The position numbers and the translations under genes were made by a program. A DNA stretch of 64,000 bases from Schaedlerella arabinosiphila (GTDB taxonomy: Bacteria > Bacillota > Clostridia > Lachnospirales > Lachnospiraceae), in assembly GCF_003885045.1 (NCBI RefSeq), contig NZ_RHJS01000002.1, forward strand, positions 1,054,001 through 1,118,000, given 5' to 3'. Under the pieces are notes generated by a model, which saw only the letters and a program-made list of their open reading frames with translations, made no database searches and was not told the origin of the DNA. Of this stretch, positions 35,687 to 43,265 are shown piece by piece. Position 1 is the first letter of the stretch, and the number at the start of each line of letters is the position of its first letter.

Positions 35687-35703
35687 GCTCCAGGGTCTTT
35701 GAC

Positions 35704-35732
35704 TTGTAAGAACTATCGTTTGGCAATATAAT
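35704..35732 (+). promoter_or_regulatory. Promoter for the LytTR/GHKL operon
   Basis: TTGTAA and a perfect TATAAT separated by 17 bases, 133 bases before the response regulator start, leaving a long leader. Confidence 0.65.
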
Positions 35733-35753
35733 AAGAGTCAGCGAAAAGGGGGC

Positions 35754-35832
35754 GGTCAGACTCTGCCGTGCCAGTTGCGCCCTCAAACGGTCCGGTTACG
35801 CCGAACCGGTTTTCACCGGTGCAGATCTGACC
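35754..35832 (+). ncRNA. Structured 5' leader of the LytTR/GHKL operon (candidate cis-regulatory RNA)
   Basis: An outer stem pairs GGTCAGACTCTGC (35754-35766) with GCAGATCTGACC (35821-35832), one base bulged, enclosing a ~54-base interior. Inside, CCGGTT-N6-AACCGG forms one hairpin, and the same AACCGG arm can alternatively pair with CCGG of TTTTCACCGG. It matches no riboswitch that I know. Located about 30 bases before the response regulator ATG. Confidence 0.45.
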
Positions 35833-35864
35833 GAATAAACAAACAGACATAGAGGAATAAAGAT

Positions 35865-36596
35865 ATGATAAAAACCGCGATTTGTGACGATGAAACAAAG
35901 ACCCGCGCCTATCTCTCAGCCCTGATCCAGGCACAGCCCTACAGCTGCGAGATTATCGAATACGCATCCGCCGATGACTGCCTTGCGGACGGCTGCGGGA
36001 TGGATCTGCTTTTTCTGGACATAGAACTGGGCCGGTCCGGCTCGGGCCAGGACGGGATGGCTCTGGCACAAAAGATCAGGGAACAGGATCTGGCAGCGCA
36101 GCCGGTCATTATTTTTGTAACCGGTTATGACCAATATGTATTCGACGCCTTTGACGTGGGCGCCTTCCAATACCTGCTAAAGCCGGTGGACGAGAAAAAG
36201 TTTGCCCAGGTATTTGCCAGGGCGGCAGCGCAGGTTTCAGCACGCAAAAACGCTCCACAGAAGGTCCGTACGCTTACGCTTCGGACCGGAAATGAAAATA
36301 AGGTCATACCCTGGGACAGCATTTATTACATTGAGAGCAGCAATCACAAGGTCGTGCTGCACCTCAAAGACGGAGAGTTTGCCTGCTACGCAAAAATCCG
36401 GGATCTGGAATCAGAACTGCAGGAGCAGTTTTTCCGCATCCACAAGGGGTATCTGGTGAACCTTTCCTATGTGTGCGGATACAGCAAATCAGAAGTGACA
36501 TTGACGAATGAAGAAAAACTGCTGCTCTCAAAATATAAGTATCAGGATTTTGTAAAAACGTATCTCCGCTTCTTGAAAAAGGGGATGGATCTATGA
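35865..36596 (+). CDS. LytTR-family response regulator (AgrA/VirR type)
   Basis: 243 residues: receiver domain (about 1-120) with phosphoacceptor Asp in DLLFLDIELG and conserved Lys in YLLKPVDEKKF; LytTR DNA-binding domain (about 135-240) with LRTGNENKVIPWDSIYYIES. Regulators of this kind usually control toxins, bacteriocins or quorum-sensing genes in Firmicutes. Stop overlaps the kinase ATG (ATGA). No peptide pheromone gene was identified nearby, so the input signal is unknown. Confidence 0.93.
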   Translation: MIKTAICDDETKTRAYLSALIQAQPYSCEIIEYASADDCLADGCGMDLLFLDIELGRSGSGQDGMALAQKIREQDLAAQPVIIFVTGYDQYVFDAFDVGAFQYLLKPVDEKKFAQVFARAAAQVSARKNAPQKVRTLTLRTGNENKVIPWDSIYYIESSNHKVVLHLKDGEFACYAKIRDLESELQEQFFRIHKGYLVNLSYVCGYSKSEVTLTNEEKLLLSKYKYQDFVKTYLRFLKKGMDL

Positions 36597-37966
36597 GTGA
36601 AACAAAATTTTTGATGTTCAATCATGGGTATGCTTTTGCAGCAGAGTTTTTGTACGCTTCCTCACTGGCATTTTTTCTGCAGCCCTTTATGAGGATGGGG
36701 AGATACCGGTGGAGAAAAGGGGCGGCTGTCTTTGCCGCCTACCTGTTTCTGTCCTGGATCTGTGATCGGCTTGCCGCTCCCCGGGGGACGTTTGTCCTGA
36801 CCGTGACCTTGCTGCTGACTGCAGGGGCCGGGGTGCTGGATCTGGAAAGGCCAAGGGCGTTCCTGCTGGGGCTTTTATACTGGGAGACCAGGGTGAACAG
36901 CGGTCTGATTGCAGACAGCCTGTATTTTGCCGCGGAGCAGGTTCTGCCGTGCCGGTCAGTGGCGCCGGAGGAAGTCTATCTGCAGACGGCGCTTAGGCTG
37001 ACACTGCTTCTTCTGTCCCATGCCGCAATGTTTATCACGATGCTCTATGCGTTTTGCCGCCGATTGAAAAGGCGGCCCCTGCCCCTTGGACGGCTGGAGA
37101 TATGCTATATCAGCCTGGTGCCGGCGGCGGGGATTTTGTTTGGACAGATCATAGCCGGACTGCTGTTTGAGATCAGGGACGGCGAGCTGCTTCAGCTTTA
37201 TGAACGGCATCCGGCCTTTGTGGCGGCAGTGCCGATTTTGGCCCTGCTCTTTTATGCAGGCTCCTATCTCACCATACTGTTCCAGCAGGGGATGGCCGCG
37301 CTGCAGGAGGAACAGGCAGCCGGCTTCGTGGAACGGCAGCAGACCCGGGCGATCCGGGCGCGGATTCATGAAGCGGAACAATTTTACAGCCGCATCCGCC
37401 AGCTAAAACATGAAATGCGGGGACATTTGACCAATATCCAGGGGCTGGTGCAAAGCAAAGAGTACGCCGAAGTGGAGGAATATATCTCCCGGCTGGATGA
37501 GAGCATGAGCGGTTTTGAACTGACGCTTCGGACAGGGAATCCGGTGACAGACGTGATCATCAATGACAGGCGGAGACAATGCCAGGAAATGGGGATTCGT
37601 TTTCAGGTGGAATTTCATTATCCCCAGTCCGGACATTACGACGCCTTTGACGTAGGGATCATTCTTCAAAATCTCCTTCAGAACGCGCTGGAAGCCTGTG
37701 AAAAGGTACCCGAGAGCGAAAGGTTTCTCACACTGGCGGGAAAACGAAAAGGGAGTTTCTTCCTGATTGAGGTCAGAAATTCCTTTTCAGGGGAGATCGC
37801 CTTCGGACGGGACGGACTGCCTGAAACAGCCAAAAAAGCGGATGCTCCCATGCACGGGATCGGCCTGTCCAATGTGCGGCGGATTGCGGAGAAATACATG
37901 GGAGAGATGGAGATCAGCCTGGAGGACCGGGTATTCAGGATCACGGTCATGGTGCAGGAGACATAG
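36593..37966 (+). CDS. GHKL-domain sensor histidine kinase (AgrC-like)
   Basis: 457 residues: about six N-terminal membrane helices (to about residue 225), a cytoplasmic helix with the likely phospho-acceptor His in RQLKHEMRGHLTNIQGL, and a C-terminal GHKL ATPase with N box NLLQNALEACEKV and G box GIGLSNVRRIAEKYMGE. This is the six-pass AgrC architecture used for sensing peptides. Translationally coupled to the LytTR regulator by a 4-base overlap; probably its cognate kinase. Confidence 0.92.
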   Translation: MSETKFLMFNHGYAFAAEFLYASSLAFFLQPFMRMGRYRWRKGAAVFAAYLFLSWICDRLAAPRGTFVLTVTLLLTAGAGVLDLERPRAFLLGLLYWETRVNSGLIADSLYFAAEQVLPCRSVAPEEVYLQTALRLTLLLLSHAAMFITMLYAFCRRLKRRPLPLGRLEICYISLVPAAGILFGQIIAGLLFEIRDGELLQLYERHPAFVAAVPILALLFYAGSYLTILFQQGMAALQEEQAAGFVERQQTRAIRARIHEAEQFYSRIRQLKHEMRGHLTNIQGLVQSKEYAEVEEYISRLDESMSGFELTLRTGNPVTDVIINDRRRQCQEMGIRFQVEFHYPQSGHYDAFDVGIILQNLLQNALEACEKVPESERFLTLAGKRKGSFFLIEVRNSFSGEIAFGRDGLPETAKKADAPMHGIGLSNVRRIAEKYMGEMEISLEDRVFRITVMVQET

Positions 37967-37995
37967 ACAGTAAAGCAGGAGATATAGACAGTAAA
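37954..37995. repeat. 21-bp tandem duplication over the kinase stop codon
   Basis: GCAGGAGA(C/T)ATAGACAGTAAA occurs twice in tandem (37954-37974 and 37975-37995), differing at one base; the first copy contains the kinase stop codon. Confidence 0.8.
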
Positions 37996-38035
37996 AAGGA
38001 AGCATCAAAAACAGGATAACAGGAGGGAATGCAAA

Positions 38036-38665
38036 ATGTTTATTTCAGGATTGGGCAATGTATATGGAAATCAAGCCGAAGCAAAAACGTTTGGCGTAAA
38101 GGCTTCGGAAAAAACGGAGACAGGAGAAACCAGGGCAATCACGGAAAAAGACGGCCGGGAGAATTCCGGTCAGCGGGAAGACAGCCTGGAAATCTCACTG
38201 GAAGGGCGTCTGGCTGCCGCAGAAGAGCAGGAAGCGTACTCCGGTTTTATCGCAGGGGAAGCAGAAGATTCAGGTATATCCGTGGGGCTGAATGTGAACG
38301 GTCCGGGCGAAGCAGGAGAAACGGAAGCGGAAGATTCGGGTGAAGCCGCAGAGCAAGGCGTGGATGGTCCGGATACATCCGAAAAGCAGGGCGGCAAGGT
38401 AGGCGTCAACGAGGGCAAACGGATGCGGCAGATCGCGGCGGCAAAAAGCCGGGGGCAGGTTCAGCAGGTGCTGGCATTGCTGCAGAAGGATCTTGCCGAC
38501 TGCAAGGCCGGTCTGGAGAAGGGCTGGTGCGACGAAGCAGAGATCGCCAAAGTGGAAGCGCTGATCAGCAGGGCAGAAGCCCGCATGAGCCAGGTTCCCC
38601 AGGAGAACAGCCGGGAAAACGGACAGGGCGGCCTGGATGAGTTCGCGATGGCCTCGCTGATGTAA
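38036..38665 (+). CDS. Hypothetical acidic protein at the end of the LytTR/GHKL operon
   Basis: 209 residues, not recognised. The first 20 residues (MFISGLGNVYGNQAEAKTFG) resemble the N-terminus of the nearby DUF6033-like protein in having a Tyr-Gly-(Lys)-Asn element; residues 25-125 are strongly acidic and Gly/Glu-rich, probably disordered; 125-190 forms a basic helical region (KRMRQIAAAKSRGQVQQVLA...) and the protein ends DEFAMASLM. No signal peptide or membrane helix. AGGAGG precedes the ATG. The 69-base spacing from the kinase suggests co-transcription. Confidence 0.6.
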   Translation: MFISGLGNVYGNQAEAKTFGVKASEKTETGETRAITEKDGRENSGQREDSLEISLEGRLAAAEEQEAYSGFIAGEAEDSGISVGLNVNGPGEAGETEAEDSGEAAEQGVDGPDTSEKQGGKVGVNEGKRMRQIAAAKSRGQVQQVLALLQKDLADCKAGLEKGWCDEAEIAKVEALISRAEARMSQVPQENSRENGQGGLDEFAMASLM

Positions 38666-38684
38666 GCAACGCAGGTGCCGGAAC

Positions 38685-38725
38685 AAAAAAGAATGTGGGG
38701 GCTAAGCCCTCACATCTTTCTTTTT
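38685..38725. terminator. Terminator between the hypothetical gene and the ABC permease
   Basis: Imperfect stem AAAGAATGTGGGGGCT / AGCCCTCACATCTTT followed by CTTTTTC forward and preceded by A6, so usable on both strands. It overlaps the last codons of the reverse permease gene. Confidence 0.75.
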
Positions 38726-39433
38726 CAGATACCAAATACTGATTCCGGTAAACAGCAGGAAGAACGCACACAGGCTGACCAGGAAGGGAATGGGGCCATG
38801 ACGTAGGGAATCTTCCGATTTGTTGGCATTCATGCCAAGCAGCATGACGGAATAGGGCCAGTACATACTGTAGCCCTTATTGCTGATGATGAAACCCAGG
38901 ATGCTGCCTGTCAGCGAAATGCCGATGGGTACCGAAAAGCTGCGGATCACCATGGATAACAAAAGCTGCAGTGTCCCCACAGCCGCTGCCGCTAACGTAC
39001 CCCGGAGCAGCCAGACCAGGATCTGTCCCGGAATCATGCCGGGCAGGCCGCAGAGCTTCCCGCACAAAAAATACAGTACGCCGATCCAGAGCTGGGTCAG
39101 CAGTGTGACCCAATATACGACTGCCAATTTGGCCAGAAATACATTTCTTACGGGCACGGGATTGGTCATGAGTACGTTCCAGTTGTTATTCAGGTGTTCC
39201 AGCCGCCACAGGTAGGAGCAGTACAGCCCGATCAAAGGCGCATAAAACAGGCTGGAATAAAACAGGGTGATCTGGGTCCACAGCGAATACCACTCACGGG
39301 TCAGAACCCCCAGGTTGTTTTGGTAGTTGAAGGTGCCCATGACAGCAGGAATAAGCGGGATCAGGACGCAGGCCGCCCAGATGCAGGAGTGGCGGAGCTT
39401 CAGATTCTCGGCACGGATACATTTCAAAAGCAT
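38702..39433 (-). CDS. ABC transporter permease, lantibiotic-immunity type (second permease)
   Basis: 243 residues with six hydrophobic segments; starts MLLKCIRAENLKLRHSC, the RAExLKLKxS-type N-terminus of ABC-2 permeases of the LanG/MutG/EpiG group. Third gene of a reverse ATPase-permease-permease operon. Such exporters protect against lantibiotics or bacitracin-like peptides; the actual peptide is unknown, and no precursor peptide gene is visible here. Confidence 0.82.
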   Translation of the reverse strand: MLLKCIRAENLKLRHSCIWAACVLIPLIPAVMGTFNYQNNLGVLTREWYSLWTQITLFYSSLFYAPLIGLYCSYLWRLEHLNNNWNVLMTNPVPVRNVFLAKLAVVYWVTLLTQLWIGVLYFLCGKLCGLPGMIPGQILVWLLRGTLAAAAVGTLQLLLSMVIRSFSVPIGISLTGSILGFIISNKGYSMYWPYSVMLLGMNANKSEDSLRHGPIPFLVSLCAFFLLFTGISIWYLKKKDVRA

Positions 39434-39436
39434 GAT

Positions 39437-40222
39437 TTACACTTCCTTTCTCATAAAAATTCCTTTTTCAAACAGATAAAGCAGGATTCCCACGGCTGAA
39501 AACAACAGAAAACCGGGGAGGGGGAAATCCAGATACTGCATGTAATCGTTGTAGTCGGCGCCTTCTGGTACTTGTCCCCAGTTGATGCCGGACACCGAGA
39601 AGATGGAAAAATATCCCCATACAATGCACAGGTTGACGGCTCTGGGAAAATACATGGAGAACAGGCCAAGGAAGGAGCCTGCCAGTCCGGCGCAGAGGGG
39701 AAGAATCTGGTTGTCGGACATCAGGGAGAGCAGGTGCTGGAAGCTCAGCAGCACAGCCCCCACGGCGGAGACGGCAAGAAAATGCTCCCCGAAGGGCAGC
39801 AGCCGTACCGGCTCCGTGATGTGAAACAGTTTTCCAAGCAGCAGGATGACCAGAACCTCCCCAAAGGAAAAGAGAAGCAGGTATCTGGCCTCCGCCAGGA
39901 ATTTTATGTCGTAAAAACGGCCGGTTTTTTCCAGTGTATAAAGAAGCTTTAAGGTATTGCCCTTGATCTCCATATCACAGAGCCGGCTCGCGGTCACAGC
40001 CAGCATCATCGGTACGAAGATGGCGTTCAGAAGGGAAATCTGATAGAACAGCCATTGATAACCCCTTGTCAGATCCTGGGCGGTGAAATGGAACATGGGG
40101 ACGGATACCCACAGTGTAAGGACGGTTAAGAACCCCAGAGGGACGATCCAGACCTTCCGGCAGCGCTGTTTCTGTATCTCTGCTTTGTAAGCCAAACGAG
40201 TTTGTGACCAGGTTGTTTTCAT
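39437..40222 (-). CDS. ABC transporter permease, lantibiotic-immunity type (first permease)
   Basis: 261 residues, six hydrophobic segments, N-terminus with LAYKAEIQKQRCRKVWIVPLG and the MMLAVTASRLCDMEIKGNT segment common to LanE/MutE/EpiE permeases. AAGGAG 6 bases before ATG. Three bases separate it from the next permease. Likely forms a heterodimer with it, energised by the ATPase gene upstream. Confidence 0.82.
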   Translation of the reverse strand: MKTTWSQTRLAYKAEIQKQRCRKVWIVPLGFLTVLTLWVSVPMFHFTAQDLTRGYQWLFYQISLLNAIFVPMMLAVTASRLCDMEIKGNTLKLLYTLEKTGRFYDIKFLAEARYLLLFSFGEVLVILLLGKLFHITEPVRLLPFGEHFLAVSAVGAVLLSFQHLLSLMSDNQILPLCAGLAGSFLGLFSMYFPRAVNLCIVWGYFSIFSVSGINWGQVPEGADYNDYMQYLDFPLPGFLLFSAVGILLYLFEKGIFMRKEV

Positions 40223-40246
40223 AAAGAACTCCTTTCCAAATGGATT

Positions 40247-41167
40247 TTATAGTGAAGCCTGCTTTTCCGTCAGTTTCAGGAAGATTTCTTCCAGGCTCAT
40301 CTGCATTTCCTCCAGTCTCAGGACGCCGATCTCCTGCTCCGCCAGAAGGCGTCCGCACTGCAGCACTCGGGAATCCTCTGTAGAATGCAGGAAAAGCCCG
40401 TGCCCGTCCTTGTCTGCCGCCACCGGGAGCTGTGCGTTTTTCAGGACGCAAAAGGCCCGCCCGTTGTCGGTGGTGCGGAGGCGGATTCTGGCGCGGCTGT
40501 GGCGGTGCAGGCTTTCCAGGCTGCCCTGGAAGATGAGGGCTCCCTTTTCAATGATCCCGACATGGGTCGCCATCTGGTCGATCTCACTGAGCAAATGGCT
40601 GGATACCAGGATGGTCATTCCATATTTTCCAGGGAGGGAGCAGATCAGCTCGCGCATTTCCTGGATTCCGGCCGGGTCCAGCCCGTTGGTGGGTTCATCC
40701 AGAAGAAGGAGCCTTGGATGCCCCAGCAGGGCGGCGGCCAGCCCAAGGCGCTGCTTCATCCCCAGAGAAAAATGTTTGACTTTTTTGTCCTGCTGCTTTT
40801 CCAGGCGGACGATCCGCAGTACGCTGTCAATGCCCGTTTCCGGGACATTTTTTAAGGTGCAGACGATCTGCAGGTTTTCCCGGGCGCTTAAGTGGCCGTA
40901 GTAGGCGGGGGACTCGATCAGGGAGCCGGTGTTTTTTAAAAGCTCCAGCCGGTTTTCTTCGAGTACCGGCTTCCCCAGGATGAAGATGGAGCCGGCGGTG
41001 GGTTTGACCAGGCCCAGCAGCATCTTCATGGTGGTGGATTTTCCCGCCCCGTTGGGACCTAAGAAACCGTAGATGCTGCCCGGGGGGACCTTAAGCGTCA
41101 GATCTCGGACGACAGGTTTTGAGCCGTAATTTTTTGTCAGTGCCTGGGTGGTGATGATATGTTCCAT
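40247..41167 (-). CDS. ABC transporter ATP-binding protein (LanF/BcrA type)
   Basis: 306 residues: Walker A GPNGAGKSTTMKMLLG, signature FSLGMKQRLGLAAALLG, Walker B RLLLLDEPTNGLDPAG, H-loop VSSHLLSEI, and a C-terminal extension as in bacitracin/lantibiotic exporters. AAGGAG precedes the ATG. Leads the operon with the two permeases. The OmpR-type two-component system at 45.2-47.3 kb may be its regulator, separated by inserted accessory DNA. Confidence 0.92.
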   Translation of the reverse strand: MEHIITTQALTKNYGSKPVVRDLTLKVPPGSIYGFLGPNGAGKSTTMKMLLGLVKPTAGSIFILGKPVLEENRLELLKNTGSLIESPAYYGHLSARENLQIVCTLKNVPETGIDSVLRIVRLEKQQDKKVKHFSLGMKQRLGLAAALLGHPRLLLLDEPTNGLDPAGIQEMRELICSLPGKYGMTILVSSHLLSEIDQMATHVGIIEKGALIFQGSLESLHRHSRARIRLRTTDNGRAFCVLKNAQLPVAADKDGHGLFLHSTEDSRVLQCGRLLAEQEIGVLRLEEMQMSLEEIFLKLTEKQASL

Positions 41168-41303
41168 AGTGGATTGCTCCTTTCCAAAACGATTGTTTTT
41201 TTCTGCCTGGCCGGGGGATTGTTCCCCGGCGCAGTTTCTATCATACAGGAGCAGGCTTATGGGGCGATGAATACAGCCTTATTTTTACCTTAAATTTGCT
41301 ACG

Positions 41304-41330
41304 AAAAAAGCCCGTATTTACGGGCCTTTT
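41304..41330 (-). terminator. Reverse-strand terminator downstream of the recombinase remnant
   Basis: AAAAGCCCG-TATTTA-CGGGCCTTTT with A6 on the left end, giving a U-tract when read on the reverse strand, about 40 bases beyond the stop codon of the fragment at 41371-41511. Confidence 0.75.
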
Positions 41331-41370
41331 GGATAAATTTGTCACTAACGTGTCGCTGACGTAAACGAAT

Positions 41371-41511
41371 TTATGTACTGTTTTTCTCTGGAATTTTAAT
41401 CTTTTCAATCTCTTTTCGGAGTTCCTCAACTGTCCTGTGTCCATAGACCTTATTTGTAATATCTTGGAAAGCATGTCTAAGCATACGCTTCCGATCATTT
41501 TCATCCTTCCT
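41371..41511 (-). pseudogene. C-terminal remnant of a tyrosine recombinase/integrase
   Basis: The reverse-strand frame ending at 41371 reads DENDRKRMLRHAFQDI, then TNKVYGHRTVEELRKEIEKI, then a short tail and stop. The spacing of His and Tyr (ten residues) and the VYGHRT context fit the last catalytic box of phage-type integrases (usually GH...Tx3VYxH), with Gly replaced by Arg. Upstream of about 41511 the similarity stops in a run of seven T, and no start codon is present, so this is a decayed fragment. A nearby overlapping frame (41241-41504) is not coding. Confidence 0.5.
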
Positions 41512-41533
41512 GAAAAAAAGGTATAAAAATAAC

Positions 41534-41651
41534 AGCCTGTCTATTGCAGGCCGTCACCAAAGATGATACAATACGTGTGAGCTAAATTTTGATTGTACAT
41601 CTTTGGATGTATCCGAAAGCCGTTCGGTGCTGGCAACACCGGACGGTTTTT
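41534..41651 (+). ncRNA. Candidate small RNA with terminator
   Basis: CCAAAGATGATACAAT (41557-41572) pairs with ATTGTACATCTTTGG (41592-41606), one base bulged, followed by a terminator hairpin CCGTTCGGTG-N7-CACCGGACGG (41620-41646) and T5. No forward gene lies upstream to explain a forward terminator. The 5' end is not defined; a weak TATAAA is at 41522. The 41168-41652 gap otherwise holds only the recombinase fragment and its terminator. Confidence 0.4.
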
Positions 41652-41652
41652 A

Positions 41653-42195
41653 CTATAATAAATCAGTAATTTTGATGGTCAAACCATCAAATATATAAAC
41701 TGGTATTTCATCATCGAAAGAGAATAAATCCGAGTCCTCTTCATCTCCAAAAATGTAAGTCTGAACAGCTTTTTTCATTGGGTTGACAATCCAGTATTCC
41801 CGAACACCAGCAGTGCGGTATTTGAATAATTTGATAGCATAGTCATTTTTAGAACTACTTGGAGAGACAATCTCTATGATCCAGTCTGGAGCCCCTTCAC
41901 ATCCACGATCTGACAGCTTATCTTTATCACATATGACGGAGATATCCGGCTCTACCCACACTTTATCATTCGCAGTAAGATTAACTGCGAATGGGGAAGG
42001 ATAAACCTTGCAATCTCCTCTAAGATCTTTGATGTACTGTCGGATTGTTGTGGAAAGTTCCATAACTAATTCCAGGTGGATTCGGTTCGGCGGAGCCATG
42101 GCGTACAGCTTCCCATCAATCAGCTCCGCACGCTGGCCGTCTGGAAGGTTCCAATAATCTTCTGATGTATAAACTTGTTTATGTGGTAATGGCAT
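41653..42195 (-). CDS. Uma2-family (DUF820) endonuclease-like protein
   Basis: 180 residues of the Uma2 PD-(D/E)XK-like fold: N-terminal YTSEDYWNLPDGQRAELIDGKL, central VEPDISVICDKDKLSDRGC with the predicted metal-binding Asp, then PDWIIEIVSPSSSKNDYAIKLFKY with the E..S..K block and GVREYWIVNP. These proteins are numerous in cyanobacteria and sporadic in Firmicutes; their function is not settled. ATG preceded by AAAGGAGC. Lies in an accessory island with a small hypothetical and an XRE regulator on the same strand. Confidence 0.85.
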   Translation of the reverse strand: MPLPHKQVYTSEDYWNLPDGQRAELIDGKLYAMAPPNRIHLELVMELSTTIRQYIKDLRGDCKVYPSPFAVNLTANDKVWVEPDISVICDKDKLSDRGCEGAPDWIIEIVSPSSSKNDYAIKLFKYRTAGVREYWIVNPMKKAVQTYIFGDEEDSDLFSFDDEIPVYIFDGLTIKITDLL

Positions 42196-42256
42196 AATAT
42201 CGCTCCTTTCATGAATTTGGGCGGTAATATTTATTGCAAATTATATACTTTCTCAC

Positions 42257-42418
42257 CTAACACGACATATTGTTCATTTCTGTATATTTTTCGTCTTGCG
42301 GTGCCATTGCTGCGTCAAGGCTGTCAATAGTAATTCCTTGCACGTATGCCAGTATATATCCCATTTTATAATCAGGTACAGTATCTAATAATTGGACGAT
42401 TTTTTCTTTATTACTCAT
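42257..42418 (-). CDS. Small hypothetical protein
   Basis: 53 residues starting MSNKEKIVQLLDTVPDYKMGYILAYVQG; helical, soluble. AAAGGAG lies 6-7 bases before this ATG, which is preferred to one 11 codons upstream. It resembles small proteins found beside regulators and toxins in Lachnospiraceae, but I recognise no family. It sits between the XRE regulator and the Uma2 gene. Confidence 0.55.
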   Translation of the reverse strand: MSNKEKIVQLLDTVPDYKMGYILAYVQGITIDSLDAAMAPQDEKYTEMNNMSC

Positions 42419-42511
42419 ATAAACTCCTTTCAATTTACGTTTACATTTCAATACTTTCCTACCACTTTACCCATACAGACAATGTTATCATATTCAGAAA
42501 TTATGATATTA

Positions 42512-42988
42512 TCAGCGTCCGGGTTCCATGAGATCAGCTCCGTCTGATGCGCTGTGGTGGTACTCTATGAGCCGGGTGCTGTCCTCCAGACGGGGCTGGA
42601 TGTCTATAACGGCGGCTTGGGAGGTTTCTAGTTCCTCTATACGGTCTTTTTGTTTCTCTAACTGTTCAGCTATAGCATATTCATTCTCTAACACTGCGTT
42701 AATTGTTTTTGCACCACTTGGAGAATGTTCAGTTATGTAACGATATTTTTTAACGAGTTTTAATTCTGAAATAGATACCTCATCCTCTGGAATTGTAGCT
42801 TGTAAAAAATACGAAGCGGTCACATGTAAAATTCCGCAAATATATGAAAGAGTATCTAAGTCAGGTTTACTCACATTGTTTTCCCAGTTGCTTATAGTGT
42901 TTCCCGTGGTATTAAGTTTCTTTGCCAATTCTGATTGTTTTAATCCGGATTCTATTCGTGCGGCTTTTAATTTCTCACCAAAAGTCAT
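42512..42988 (-). CDS. XRE-family helix-turn-helix regulator
   Basis: 158 residues. N-terminal HTH_3 (about 3-60) with TFGEKLKAARIESGLKQSEL and NTISNWENNVSKPDLDTL; then a C-terminal region with a coiled-coil (EQLEKQKDRIEELE). The ATG at 42988 is preferred (AGAGG at 8 bases) to the GTG three codons upstream. Its probable promoter (TTTACA-N17-TACTAT) lies at 44943-44971 and has been separated from the gene by insertion of the IS at 43015-44936. Confidence 0.85.
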   Translation of the reverse strand: MTFGEKLKAARIESGLKQSELAKKLNTTGNTISNWENNVSKPDLDTLSYICGILHVTASYFLQATIPEDEVSISELKLVKKYRYITEHSPSGAKTINAVLENEYAIAEQLEKQKDRIEELETSQAAVIDIQPRLEDSTRLIEYHHSASDGADLMEPGR

Positions 42989-43007
42989 TGATTTCACCTC
43001 TCTTTGT

Positions 43008-43014
43008 ATCCAAA
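43008..43014. repeat. IS target-site duplication, left (ATCCAAA)
   Basis: ATCCAAA immediately outside the left inverted repeat; the same seven bases are at 44937-44943 outside the right end. Confidence 0.85.
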
Positions 43015-43166
43015 GAGTACTCTCGGAAACTCACAGCCCTTGAAATCACTGCGTTTCCAGAGTTCCCTTATTTTTCTTCACCTCCACTTTTCAGTGGGGG
43101 CTTACATTTTTTATATTTTTATCAAAAAATTCCCAAATTCCTATTGACAAATCTGCCAGTTTGTGC

Positions 43167-43210
43167 GGCCGCGTTATTCATTGCAAAAAAATGCAATGAA
43201 TAACGCGGCC
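43167..43210. other. 19-bp perfect hairpin upstream of the transposase
   Basis: GGCCGCGTTATTCATTGCA (43167-43185), A6 loop, exact complement at 43192-43210. No U-tract. Inside the IS and about 55 bases before the transposase ATG; could block read-through transcription or translation from outside promoters. Confidence 0.75.
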
Positions 43211-43265
43211 CTTTGGTTAAGAAGAACTATCCACTTTTCAACCATACCAAAGGAGGACACATATT

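Noticed and set aside
38702..41167. Lantibiotic biosynthesis cluster
   Set aside because: Only the immunity-type exporter is present; no precursor peptide, LanB/C/M or protease gene was seen.
41241..41504. 87-codon reverse open frame
   Set aside because: Overlaps the recombinase remnant in another frame; the alternative frame gives the recognisable KVYGHRT tail.
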